Shown one piece after another: positions 6,090 through 14,398 of a DNA stretch of 33,052 nt. Position 1 is the first letter of the stretch; each line of letters opens with the position of its first letter. The stretch is taken from assembly GCA_009930195.1 (NCBI GenBank), contig RZYT01000005.1, positions 1 through 33,052 on the forward strand, given 5' to 3'. The notes under the pieces were generated by a model, which was not told where the DNA came from, did no database searches, and saw nothing but the letters and a program-made list of their open reading frames with translations. The translations under genes were made by a program, and so were the position numbers. The stretch is from Spirochaetia bacterium (GTDB lineage Bacteria > Spirochaetota > Spirochaetia > Sphaerochaetales > Sphaerochaetaceae).

Positions 6090-7437
6090 TGTGGTATTCC
6101 TGGAGTTTTCTGTGCAAGGTCTTGCGTCCGATCCCAAGCACCTGGGCGGCTTTGGTCTTGTTGCCGGCACACCCGGCAAGCGTGGAGATGATCAACTGCT
6201 TTTCCGCTTCCGCCAAGGTCATTCCCACCTCGAGGGCCACCGTTGCGGTATTCTGGGCCTTGCCGATGTGCATCGGCAGATCCTCGACCTCGATGACATC
6301 GGTCCGGCACAATACTACGGCACTCTCGATGCAATTGCGCAACTCGCGGATGTTTCCCGGCCAATCGTACGCAAGCAGTGCACGCTTCGCCTGGTTGGAG
6401 AATCCTTCGATCCTGCGGTTGTTCTCCTCATTGAACTGGGTGAGAAAACTGGTCATCAGCAGCGGGATGTCATCCTTTCGTTCACGCAAGGGAGGAACAT
6501 CGAGATGGACGACGTTGAGCCGATAATACAGGTCCTCACGGAAGTTTCCCTTCTCGATCTCCTTGGGCAGATTGCGGTTGGTGGCGCAGACGATGCGCAC
6601 ATCGACGGTAATGCTCTTCTCCCCGCCGACCCGCTCGAACTGCCGCTCCTGCAGGACCCTGAGCAGTTTCACCTGCGTAGTGGCATCAATCTCCCCGATC
6701 TCATCCAGGAAGATGGTCCCCCCGTCAGCAAGCTCAAACCTTCCCCGTTTCTCCTTCACCGCTCCAGTGAACGAGCCCTTTTCGTGGCCGAACAGCTCGC
6801 TCTCCAGAAGGCTTGCGGTAAGCGCAGCACAGTGAACCTTGATGAACGGCCCCTTGCTTCGGTTGCTCAGCTCATGGATGGCATCAGCCACCAACTCCTT
6901 GCCCACCCCGCTTTCGCCGGTGATGAGCACCGAAGCCTTGGTGGGAGCCACCTGGCTGACCGTATCCATGAGGGCGACCATCTTCTGCGACTTGCCGATG
7001 ATGCGGTCGTAGCGGTTGCGGGCTTTCAGTTGCTCGACTTCCAGCTTGAGCCGCTCATGCTCCACATACAGGTCCGAACTGCTGATCGCCTTGTGCACCA
7101 CCAGACTCAGGCGATCGAGATCGACCGGCTTGGTGAAGAAGTCGATGGCTCCACCGCGCATGGCTTCCACCGCAGTCTCGATGGTCCCGTGGCCGGTAAG
7201 GATGATGACCGGCATCCTCGGATATGCGCTGCTGACCCGCTTGAGCAGCTCCTCTCCGCTGAGGTTGGGCATTCTCAGGTCGGTGATGACCAGGTCTATG
7301 CTCTCCTTGTTGATGAGCGCCCAGGCCGCCTGGCCATCCTCGGCGGTGAAAGTCTGATACCCCTCCAGTTCCATGGCCATTGCCAAGCCGCTTCTGATAT
7401 TCTTCTCATCGTCGCAAATCAGGACGCTACGCTTCAT
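6076..7437 (-). CDS. NtrC-family sigma-54-dependent response regulator
   Basis: A 453-residue three-domain regulator. The receiver domain (1-120) has acidic pocket D9/D10, phospho-acceptor D53 (VITDLRMP) and K103. The AAA+ domain (about 145-370) has Walker A GESGVGK (174-180), the sigma-54 contact loop GSFTGA (221-226) and the arginine-finger region RLNVVHLDVPPLRER. The C-terminal Fis-type helix-turn-helix reads NKTKAAQVLGIGRKTLHRKL. It activates transcription by sigma-54 RNA polymerase when phosphorylated, presumably by the kinase encoded just upstream, whose end it overlaps by 11 nt. GGAGG lies 6 nt before the start. The presence of the contact loop implies the genome encodes RpoN. Target genes are unknown; I found no convincing -24/-12 promoter in the window. 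Confidence 0.95.
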   Translation of the reverse strand: MKRSVLICDDEKNIRSGLAMAMELEGYQTFTAEDGQAAWALINKESIDLVITDLRMPNLSGEELLKRVSSAYPRMPVIILTGHGTIETAVEAMRGGAIDFFTKPVDLDRLSLVVHKAISSSDLYVEHERLKLEVEQLKARNRYDRIIGKSQKMVALMDTVSQVAPTKASVLITGESGVGKELVADAIHELSNRSKGPFIKVHCAALTASLLESELFGHEKGSFTGAVKEKRGRFELADGGTIFLDEIGEIDATTQVKLLRVLQERQFERVGGEKSITVDVRIVCATNRNLPKEIEKGNFREDLYYRLNVVHLDVPPLRERKDDIPLLMTSFLTQFNEENNRRIEGFSNQAKRALLAYDWPGNIRELRNCIESAVVLCRTDVIEVEDLPMHIGKAQNTATVALEVGMTLAEAEKQLIISTLAGCAGNKTKAAQVLGIGRKTLHRKLQEYHIDEA

Positions 7438-8620
7438 ACTGGGCCTCCGTCATACTCTCTCTGTCGAGTGCAAGCCGTTCACTCTTGGGAACGGGGAAGT
7501 AGAGGGTGAAGGTCGTCCCCTCCCCCTTCTTGCTCTGTACGGTGATATCACCGCGGTGTTCCTTCATGATCTTGTAGACCACCGTAAGGCCGAGTCCGGT
7601 CCCGGTGGCTTTTGTGGTGAAATAGGGTTCGAAGATTTTCTGCTGGACCTGCTCATCCATCCCGATGCCGTTGTCACATACCTTGACCTGAACCTGATTC
7701 CCGTCCAATCTTGCCTGGATGGTCAGCTTTCCCCCTCCCTCCATGGCGTTCATCGCATTCTTGATGAGGTTGAGCAGAGCCTGCTTGACCAGATGCTCGT
7801 CATACTCGAGCCTGGGAAGGGCTGTGGAGAAATCACGTCTGAGCTGCACCCGGTGTTCGCTGAGCTCAGGTTCCACAAACGAGCAGATCTCCTCCAGCGT
7901 CCTGACAAGCGGTCCCAACCTCAGGCGGGTGTCCATCGGCCTGACAGCAAACAGGAAATCCACCACGATGCCGTTGAGTCTTGAGATCTCCTCCTCAAGC
8001 ACCGCAAGGTATCGCTCGGCATCCTCGATGGTAAGACTTTCCTTGCGGGCGAAAGCCTTCCTGAGCAGCTGCACATGGATTCCCATTGCAGCAAGCGGGT
8101 TCTTGATCTCATGGGCAACACCGGCTGCCATGGTTGTCATGGAAGCAAGGTTCTCGCTTCTTCTGAGCCGTGCCTCATTGGCGTTGTGCTCAGTTACATC
8201 GCTGATCATGACAACGTAGGAAGCCCGTCCTTCCCTGGCCTTGTTCTTGTAGGCAAAAACCGTCACGGCAACCGTCTGCACATGCTCGCCTTTCTGGAAA
8301 GAGAACTCATTGTCCTCGTCGAGTTGCTGGTTGTGCACGCACAGGTCGATATAGTGAAGGATATGCTCATCAAGCAGGACCTTGGAAAGAGCCATTCCCT
8401 CATAACTGCTGAGGATGGTCATGGGTACGAGCTTTCGGCAGTTGGTGTTTGCGTATTGGACGGTGAGCCGCTCATCGGTGAGAATGACCCCGTCATGGAT
8501 CGACTCCAATACGTTCTCCAGCATCTGCACATCGCTGGCCAATCCTCCCAGGATATCTACGATCTGATTCCTATCAAGCTGGTCGATCTTGGAGATCGCC
8601 CGCTGGACAAATTTCTTCAT
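7427..8620 (-). CDS. Soluble PAS-domain sensor histidine kinase (NtrB/AtoS type)
   Basis: A 397-residue kinase without a signal peptide or membrane segment, so it senses a cytoplasmic cue. A PAS domain (about 33-145, ILTDERLTVQYAN) precedes HisKA with phospho-acceptor H170 in AAGVAHEIKNPL. The HATPase_c domain has the N box LLNLIKNAMNAM, the G1 box DNGIGM and the G2 box GTGLGL. It overlaps holB by an ATGA stop/start and the response regulator by 11 nt, which is strong evidence that they are a cognate pair and translationally coupled. GGAGG lies 4 nt before the ATG. The signal is unknown; its placement in an operon with murG, cvpA and dinG suggests envelope or replication status. Confidence 0.95.
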   Translation of the reverse strand: MKKFVQRAISKIDQLDRNQIVDILGGLASDVQMLENVLESIHDGVILTDERLTVQYANTNCRKLVPMTILSSYEGMALSKVLLDEHILHYIDLCVHNQQLDEDNEFSFQKGEHVQTVAVTVFAYKNKAREGRASYVVMISDVTEHNANEARLRRSENLASMTTMAAGVAHEIKNPLAAMGIHVQLLRKAFARKESLTIEDAERYLAVLEEEISRLNGIVVDFLFAVRPMDTRLRLGPLVRTLEEICSFVEPELSEHRVQLRRDFSTALPRLEYDEHLVKQALLNLIKNAMNAMEGGGKLTIQARLDGNQVQVKVCDNGIGMDEQVQQKIFEPYFTTKATGTGLGLTVVYKIMKEHRGDITVQSKKGEGTTFTLYFPVPKSERLALDRESMTEAQYEA

Positions 8621-9804
8621 TGTTCCTCCATCAAGCGGTAGTAAAGGGCCTCCAGCGTAAGTTTTGCATTCTGGTTGAACAGCTTGGCATTGCTGCTGGT
8701 GGTGTTCAGCAGAACAGAAAAACGCTGCATCCTATCCAAATTGATGATTTTTGCATGCAAGGCCTCATGAAACTCTTCCAGCAGGGCTTTGTACAGCAGC
8801 TCCTGGCTCTGCATCTTCTCCACTTCCTGGATCAGAAGCGAAAGTTCTGCAGAACCCAACTGGCGATGATACACTACCGACTCAGAGAGCTGGCGAGCCA
8901 ACTCCCTGCTTTTCTTCACATCCATACCTCCGCTTTCAAGATAGAACATTTCCAGACTGTCATAGTGCCGGTCCCCAGGATAGTACGGTTCAAGGTACGC
9001 AGCGAGGGCAGTCTCCGTAAGCGGGGGAAAGGCATAGCGGCGTACCCGGGAGAGGATGGTTTGCATGATTCTCCCCGGGTATTCGCTGATCAGAAAGAAG
9101 TAGGTGTCCTTTGCCGGCTCCTCAAGCATTTTCAGCAAGCTGTTTCTCGCAGAGGTGTTCGTATCCTCCAGGGCTTCGATGATGATGAAGCGCTTTCCGT
9201 CACCCATGCTTGTCTGGGATGTCCACTCCGAGAGGGAGCGTACCTGATTGATGCTGATCGTACTGCTCTTGCGTGAGGCTGCATACAGGCTCTTGAGCGA
9301 GCTGCGCAGCTCATCACTGATCTTTTTCGCTTCCTTGACATCCACATCACGCTTGCCGGCCAACTCCAGCAGTTGTTCGTTGAGAACCGAGGCTGCGTCG
9401 GACAGCGAGTTCTGGGACGCAGTGAGCGTTCCCCCAAAGAGAGCGGGGTGGTATTGCAGCAAGAGGGTCCTGATGCTGCGGATCACCAGATTCCGGGAAA
9501 AGTCGTTGGCAAGGCGACTGAAGGTGGCAAGGCTCGTCTCTATGATGCTGACATGGTCACGCTGGCTTACGATGACGACATTGCTCACCGAAAGGTTTGC
9601 AAACTTGCGGCAACTTTCGCACGAACAAGCATCCCTGCCCCCTTCGGTACAACTGAGGGCACGGATGGTCTCCAGGGCAAAACTCAGCCTGAGGCTGTAG
9701 CGTTCACCGCCGAACAGGCTCACCTGGCTGAAAGTCCCCCCCTCAATCTGGCTGCAAATCTGCTGGGCCATGCCAGGCTGGAAACGGGAAAGCTGTTCAA
9801 ACAT
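8617..9804 (-). CDS. holB: DNA polymerase III delta' subunit (HolB-like)
   Basis: This is the clamp-loader subunit that stays in the cytoplasmic replisome. The hallmark NSLLKMLEEP (221-230) of delta'/tau is present. A zinc module is formed by C52, C60, C62 and C65. The P-loop region at about 31-39 (FGGERYSLR) lacks a proper GxxGxGK, as expected for the non-ATPase delta'. At 395 residues it is longer than the E. coli protein (334), with an extra helical stretch around 120-185 rich in K, E and D. It starts 8 nt inside the end of cvpA and ends in an ATGA overlap with the kinase. It could be annotated as dnaX-like, but the missing Walker lysine argues for delta'. Confidence 0.9.
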   Translation of the reverse strand: MFEQLSRFQPGMAQQICSQIEGGTFSQVSLFGGERYSLRLSFALETIRALSCTEGGRDACSCESCRKFANLSVSNVVIVSQRDHVSIIETSLATFSRLANDFSRNLVIRSIRTLLLQYHPALFGGTLTASQNSLSDAASVLNEQLLELAGKRDVDVKEAKKISDELRSSLKSLYAASRKSSTISINQVRSLSEWTSQTSMGDGKRFIIIEALEDTNTSARNSLLKMLEEPAKDTYFFLISEYPGRIMQTILSRVRRYAFPPLTETALAAYLEPYYPGDRHYDSLEMFYLESGGMDVKKSRELARQLSESVVYHRQLGSAELSLLIQEVEKMQSQELLYKALLEEFHEALHAKIINLDRMQRFSVLLNTTSSNAKLFNQNAKLTLEALYYRLMEEQ

Positions 9805-10324
9805 GGGCTACCTGCACAGAGCTGGCAAACCAGTGAACGGTGTCGGGAACCAGGGGCCTGACGATGTTCAGGACAAACTGGCTTGCATCAAAAACTGCGG
9901 AGAGATCGAAGACCTCCTGCAACTCAAGGATGTAGATGATGACGGAGGCTGCGATCACCACTTCAATGACCCCCCAGAGAAAGCCCAGCAAGCCGTTGAC
10001 CGCCTTCAGGCCGGTTGCATTCAAGGCTGTTTCCAACAGGTTTCCCACGATTCTCATCAGGGCATAGCCGATGAGAAAGAGGACTATGAAGGAGAGCAAG
10101 GAGGCAATGACAAGGGGCAGCGCGAAAGACTGCGAAACGATATCCGCTATGATCTTCGTGAACATGAGGCCTGAGAAAAAGCCCACGATATACCCTGATC
10201 GGTGGCTGAATGCATCGGCAAAGCCTACCAAGGTATCTGCAATACCCCCGATGATGGCGAGGGCGAAGACAATGATGTCTATTGAGTTGAAATACACCGA
10301 ACCGATGGTCAATCCCCACTGCAT
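9797..10324 (-). CDS. cvpA: CvpA family inner membrane protein
   Basis: A 175-residue protein with four predicted membrane helices (about 15-30, 45-62, 70-93 and 105-133). It has the CvpA pattern: an early acidic IDIIVFALAIIGGI, a glycine/serine-rich GYIVGFFSGL and the amphipathic VNGLLGFLWGVIE. CvpA proteins are needed for colicin V production in E. coli and more generally affect envelope stress resistance; the biochemical role is unknown. AAGGAG lies 7 nt before the ATG. It follows murG by 11 nt and overlaps holB by 8 nt. The same murG-cvpA-holB-kinase order is, as I recall, also found in Treponema. Confidence 0.85.
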   Translation of the reverse strand: MQWGLTIGSVYFNSIDIIVFALAIIGGIADTLVGFADAFSHRSGYIVGFFSGLMFTKIIADIVSQSFALPLVIASLLSFIVLFLIGYALMRIVGNLLETALNATGLKAVNGLLGFLWGVIEVVIAASVIIYILELQEVFDLSAVFDASQFVLNIVRPLVPDTVHWFASSVQVAHV

Positions 10325-10335
10325 ATGCTCACTCC

Positions 10336-11400
10336 TTATATTTGCATCAACACGTGTGCGATGCGCTTTGCACTATCCCAGTCAGCACTTGCACCAAGTG
10401 CCTTTCCCATGCTTGTTCTTGCTTGCTCATCCTCAAGCAAGCCGAGGAGGGCCTCGGCAAACGAACCGTCACTTTCATCACCGTAGAGTACCCTTGCAGC
10501 GCCTGCGTTGGCAAGACGCTGTGCATTTTCCACCTGGTCCCCCCGGCTGTATGCCGAGGAGAGCGGAATGAGCAGGCACGCACAGCCGAACAGGGCAAGT
10601 TCTGCAAGGGTTCCTGCTCCTGCACGGCTCACCACCACAGTAGCATGGGCAAGCAATCGGGCAAGCTCGGTATCGATGAACGGCACCTTCCGATACCGCT
10701 CGGTTGCCGTCTCCTGCCCGTCCTCCCGGCCGCACTGGTGGTAGATGAACGCCTTTTTGGCAATTGCATCCACAGTATTTCGCACCAGATCATTGATCTC
10801 TGCCGATCCGCTGCTGCCGCCAAGAACCAGCACCAAGGGCTCACCGTCAGCCAAAAAGTCGGGTCGTTCCAATGTCTCTTTGTGCTTCGCCTGTTCGACC
10901 AAGGCCTTTCGGACCGGGTTGCCGCTTACAAACAGCTTGGAAGCAGGAAGCGTGTCAAAGCCTTGGTCATGGCTTACACAAACAGTACGCGAGAAATGTG
11001 CATTGATCCTGGTGGCAAGACCTGCGGTGGTGTCACTCTCGTGGCTGACGACCGGAATTCGCAGGACAAAAGCTGCCAGTACAGGAGGAACGGATACAAA
11101 GCCTCCCTTGCTGAACAACACATCCGGCCGGTGCCTTGAGAGAATACCGAGAGCCTGGAAAAAACCAAGGACAATATTTCCGATGTCCAGCACATTTCTC
11201 ATCGACCGGTACCGCCTGAGTTTTCCGCTTCGTATGGGAAAAAAAGACAGGCCTGCCGCTTCCACCACAGCCTTTTCACGCGCATTGTTGCGACCGATCC
11301 AAAAAGCCTCATAGGCAGGGCTTTCAAGCATCTGCTCATGTACGGCAAGGGCGGGATAGACATGACCGAGGGTACCTCCCCCTGTATAGCAGACAACCAT
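10336..11400 (-). CDS. murG: UDP-GlcNAc:undecaprenyl-PP-MurNAc-pentapeptide GlcNAc transferase MurG
   Basis: This GT28 enzyme makes lipid II from lipid I on the cytoplasmic face of the membrane. The protein starts MVVCYTGGGTLGHVYPALA, which is the N-terminal donor/acceptor loop (family GGGTGGHxxPA, here with L for the second-position G). It also has SHESDTTAGLATR and the C-terminal UDP-binding SRAGAGTLAELALFG. I choose the ATG at 11400 (354 aa, normal length). Its ribosome site is poor (GGAG only 2 nt away), and an in-frame ATG 13 codons upstream is an alternative. It is the first gene of the operon running to dinG and is divergent from secA. A 17-bp palindrome lies 43 nt upstream of the start. 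Confidence 0.93.
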   Translation of the reverse strand: MVVCYTGGGTLGHVYPALAVHEQMLESPAYEAFWIGRNNAREKAVVEAAGLSFFPIRSGKLRRYRSMRNVLDIGNIVLGFFQALGILSRHRPDVLFSKGGFVSVPPVLAAFVLRIPVVSHESDTTAGLATRINAHFSRTVCVSHDQGFDTLPASKLFVSGNPVRKALVEQAKHKETLERPDFLADGEPLVLVLGGSSGSAEINDLVRNTVDAIAKKAFIYHQCGREDGQETATERYRKVPFIDTELARLLAHATVVVSRAGAGTLAELALFGCACLLIPLSSAYSRGDQVENAQRLANAGAARVLYGDESDGSFAEALLGLLEDEQARTSMGKALGASADWDSAKRIAHVLMQI

Positions 11401-11442
11401 GGCTCCATGGTACCACGGTCTGGGAAAAACGACTACCATCTT

Positions 11443-11459
11443 TGTATCAATCTGATACA
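11443..11459. promoter_or_regulatory. Palindrome in the murG upstream region
   Basis: TGTATCA-ATC-TGATACA, perfect 7-bp arms with a 3-bp centre, lies 43-59 nt upstream of the murG start in the 176-bp murG/secA gap. The size and symmetry fit a dimeric repressor site; as RNA it could also form a small hairpin. No partner regulator is known from the window. Confidence 0.45.
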
Positions 11460-11520
11460 CTGTGGGTAGATTTGTCCCACCTTTTCTCACGAGTTTGACT
11501 TTTCTCCTTCCCAGAGAATG

Positions 11521-11550
11521 AGTATACTGGTAAGGAGGCTCTGCAGAGCC
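11521..11550. promoter_or_regulatory. secA/murG divergent control region: symmetric -10 and hairpin
   Basis: AGTATACT (11521-11528) is self-complementary, so a TATACT -10 candidate exists on both strands here. The matching -35 boxes are poor: TTGACT is 22 nt upstream on plus and TTGGCT 20 nt upstream on minus. AAGGAGG (11532-11538) is followed by the perfect 14-bp palindrome GGCTCTGCAGAGCC (11537-11550), which in the secA leader would fold over the G-rich end of this Shine-Dalgarno-like tract. The elements are visible, but their roles are inferred. Confidence 0.4.
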
Positions 11551-11576
11551 AAATACTTCCTGTAAGCGAGACATTC

Positions 11577-14342
11577 ATGGGAACGTCATTATTCACCAAG
11601 CTATTCGGCACCAAACAAGACAAAGACCTTCGTCTGCTTTTTCCCATCGTGGAGCAAGTCAACAAGGAGGAGGCTTGGGCTTCCTCGCTCACCGATGAGC
11701 AGTTTCCCCAGATCACCGAGGAGCTCAAGCAACAGGTGCAGAAAGGCGCAACGCTGGAGTCACTGCTGCCGAAAGCCTTTGCCCTGGCACGGGAAGCGGC
11801 TAAGCGCGTTCTTGGGGAGCGGCACTACGATGTGCAGATCATGGGTGCTGCTGTCTTGCATCAGGGGAAGATCCTGGAGATGAAAACCGGTGAAGGAAAA
11901 ACCCTCACCTGTGTTCCTGCCGCCTACCTCAATGCCCTTGAGGGCAAAGGGGTGCACATCGTCACCGTCAATGACTACCTCGCCTCGCGTGACGCCGCTT
12001 GGATGGGTCCCATCTATGAATTCCTCGGCCTTTCGGTGGGAACGATCCTCTCGGACATGGACAATGAGGCGAAACGATCCGCATACAGCAAGGATATCAC
12101 CTACGGGACGAACAATGAGTTCGGCTTCGACTACCTGAGGGACAACATGAAGTGGGCGCAGGAGGAAAAGATCCAGCCCAAGCACCACTACTGCATCATC
12201 GATGAGATCGACTCGATCCTGATCGATGAGGCCAGGACCCCCCTGATCATCAGCGGCCAGAGCGAGGACGACTCGAAACAGGTGATGGGTGCCCAGAAAA
12301 TCGCCTCATCATTGACCGAGTGTGAGAAGAACCATGAAACAGGGGACTACTATGAGCAAGACCCCCTCGCCCGCTTCGACAGGAATGCCCCTGCTTTCGA
12401 GGAACGGGGCGACTACAAGCTGGACGAGAAACAGAAGAAGGTCAGCTTCACCAACCAAGGCATGCAGCACATGGAAGAGCTGCTGAACGCACACCATGTC
12501 ATCAGCGGTTCCATCTATGCCGATGAGAACTTTGAGTATGTGCACTATGTGACCCAGGCGGTGCGTGCCCTCAGGCTGTACCATCATGACGTCGACTACG
12601 TGGTTGTCGAAGGACAGGTCCAGATCGTCGACGAATTCACCGGGCGCATCCTGCACGGGAGACGCTACAGCGATGGTTTGCACCAAGCCATTGAGGCCAA
12701 GGAGAAGATCAAGGTGCTTGGCCAGAACAAGACACTGGCCACCATCACCTTCCAGAACTTCTTCAGGATGTACGACAAGATCAGCGGCATGACCGGTACC
12801 GCCGATACCGAAGCACCCGAATTCCTGAAGATCTACAGCCTCGATGTCGTGGTCATCCCCACCAACAAGCCGGTCGTACGGGAAGACAATCCCGATCTTG
12901 TCTACTACAATGAGGAGTTCAAGTTCAAGGCGATCTGCGAAGAGATTGAACGGGTGCACAAAACCGGTCAGCCGATTCTCGTAGGTACGATCAGCATCGA
13001 GAAGAGTGAAATGCTCTCCGTACTGCTGCGCAAGATGGGCATCCGCCACGAGGTGCTCAACGCCAAGAACCACGCACGTGAGGCCATGATCATCGAGGAA
13101 GCAGGAGCCAAGGGTGCCGTTACCATTGCCACGAACATGGCTGGACGCGGAACGGACATCAAGCTTGGTGGCAGCCTCGACGCCCGTGCCAGGAAAATCT
13201 GCGGTACCGAAGCCAGCAGTGAGGAGATGGCTGCTGCCATCAAGCAAGCCTATCCTTCCTGGAAGCAGGACTACGAGGAAGTGAAGGAGCTTGGCGGCCT
13301 CTATATCCTGGGAACCGAACGCCATGAATCCAGGCGTATCGACAACCAGCTGCGTGGACGCTCCGGTCGCCAGGGAGACCCAGGGACCAGCCGCTTCTTT
13401 GTCTCACTTGACGACCCCTTGATGCGTCTCTTTGCCTCGGAGAACCTGAAAGGCATCCTGGGCAGGATCGGAATGCAGGATGGCGAGCCCATCGAGCACC
13501 GCATGCTTTCCAATGCCATCGAGAAAGCACAGAAACGGGTGGAAGATCGCAACTTCGAGATCCGCAAACATCTGCTCGACTACGATGATGTACTCAATGA
13601 GCAGAGAAACTACCTGTACACGGAGCGGGATGCCATCCTCGGTGACGAGCATCTCATCGAACGCGTACGGACAATCTGCCATGAGATCAGCGCAGATCTG
13701 GTCGATCAGGTGTTCTCCGATGCAAAGGAGAACCAGAAGGGGGCAAAGATTCTCTCGGAGATGCTTACCACCTTCCACCTGGAAGTCCCGGTACTCCCTG
13801 CCGAGGCAACAAGCGACGAGTACAAGCAGCATCTGAGGACATGCATCGACACCGAAATTGACCAGAAGGTAGCCCTGACCGGCGAAAAACCCTTCAATGA
13901 CTTCCTCAGGTTCAACTACCTCAGGCAGATTGACCTGCGTTGGCAGGACCATCTCACAGCTCTTGAAGACCTCAGGGATGCAGTGAGTCTGCGCTCCTAT
14001 GCCCAGAAGAATCCTCTGGTCGAGTACAAGGTGGAAGGCTTTGAGATCTTCACCGAGATGCTCGAGGGGATCAAGCAATTCATGGCCCAGACGCTTGTCC
14101 GTGTCCAGATCACCAGAAATGATGAGAGCTACCAGCGCAAGGCGCCAGCGAAGCGGACAATCGAGTCCCACTCTGCCCGGGGGGCGTTTGCATCAGAGTC
14201 CCAGGGTCCCAGAAGGGTCCAGGGTGGCGACCAGGTTGCTGCGGTCACCGTCAGGAGGGACCAGCCCAAGGTAGGACGCAACGATCCCTGTCCTTGCGGC
14301 AGCGGAAAGAAGTACAAGCACTGTCATGGCAAGAATGCATGA
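11577..14342 (+). CDS. secA: Preprotein translocase ATPase SecA
   Basis: This motor pushes unfolded preproteins through SecYEG. The 921-residue protein has Walker A TGEGKT (104-109) and the DEAD-type [16 protein letters not shown]. It also has the preprotein cross-linking domain and NBD2 motifs ([28 protein letters not shown]). The C-terminal zinc-binding SEC-C tail, [14 protein letters not shown], binds SecB or lipid in other species. The first residues ([15 protein letters not shown]) match the family's N-terminus, so the ATG at 11577 is right even though only a weak GAG lies 6 nt upstream. A good AAGGAGG is present but nearly 40 nt away, before a hairpin. The gene is monocistronic: a divergent promoter region precedes it and a strong terminator follows. 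Confidence 0.98.
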   Translation: MGTSLFTKLFGTKQDKDLRLLFPIVEQVNKEEAWASSLTDEQFPQITEELKQQVQKGATLESLLPKAFALAREAAKRVLGERHYDVQIMGAAVLHQGKILEMKTGEGKTLTCVPAAYLNALEGKGVHIVTVNDYLASRDAAWMGPIYEFLGLSVGTILSDMDNEAKRSAYSKDITYGTNNEFGFDYLRDNMKWAQEEKIQPKHHYCIIDEIDSILIDEARTPLIISGQSEDDSKQVMGAQKIASSLTECEKNHETGDYYEQDPLARFDRNAPAFEERGDYKLDEKQKKVSFTNQGMQHMEELLNAHHVISGSIYADENFEYVHYVTQAVRALRLYHHDVDYVVVEGQVQIVDEFTGRILHGRRYSDGLHQAIEAKEKIKVLGQNKTLATITFQNFFRMYDKISGMTGTADTEAPEFLKIYSLDVVVIPTNKPVVREDNPDLVYYNEEFKFKAICEEIERVHKTGQPILVGTISIEKSEMLSVLLRKMGIRHEVLNAKNHAREAMIIEEAGAKGAVTIATNMAGRGTDIKLGGSLDARARKICGTEASSEEMAAAIKQAYPSWKQDYEEVKELGGLYILGTERHESRRIDNQLRGRSGRQGDPGTSRFFVSLDDPLMRLFASENLKGILGRIGMQDGEPIEHRMLSNAIEKAQKRVEDRNFEIRKHLLDYDDVLNEQRNYLYTERDAILGDEHLIERVRTICHEISADLVDQVFSDAKENQKGAKILSEMLTTFHLEVPVLPAEATSDEYKQHLRTCIDTEIDQKVALTGEKPFNDFLRFNYLRQIDLRWQDHLTALEDLRDAVSLRSYAQKNPLVEYKVEGFEIFTEMLEGIKQFMAQTLVRVQITRNDESYQRKAPAKRTIESHSARGAFASESQGPRRVQGGDQVAAVTVRRDQPKVGRNDPCPCGSGKKYKHCHGKNA

Positions 14343-14349
14343 CAAAGGG

Positions 14350-14384
14350 GAGGCCGGACAAACTGTCCGGCCTCTTGCTTGTTT
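14350..14384 (+). terminator. secA rho-independent terminator
   Basis: A perfect 11-bp stem GAGGCCGGACA/TGTCCGGCCTC with an AAC loop, followed by TTGCTTGTTT. It lies between the convergent ends of secA and the NlpD-like gene and may work weakly in the other direction too. Confidence 0.92.
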
Positions 14385-14398
14385 CCCTGATGGAGTTT

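Noticed and set aside
6090-6179. A 30-residue N-terminal extension of DinG
   Set aside because: It overlaps the conserved Fis-type HTH of the response regulator and has no conserved content; the TTG at 6089 has a ribosome site.
11401-11574. A 58-residue N-terminal extension of MurG
   Set aside because: The family starts right at the glycine loop, and the extension covers the secA/murG control region.
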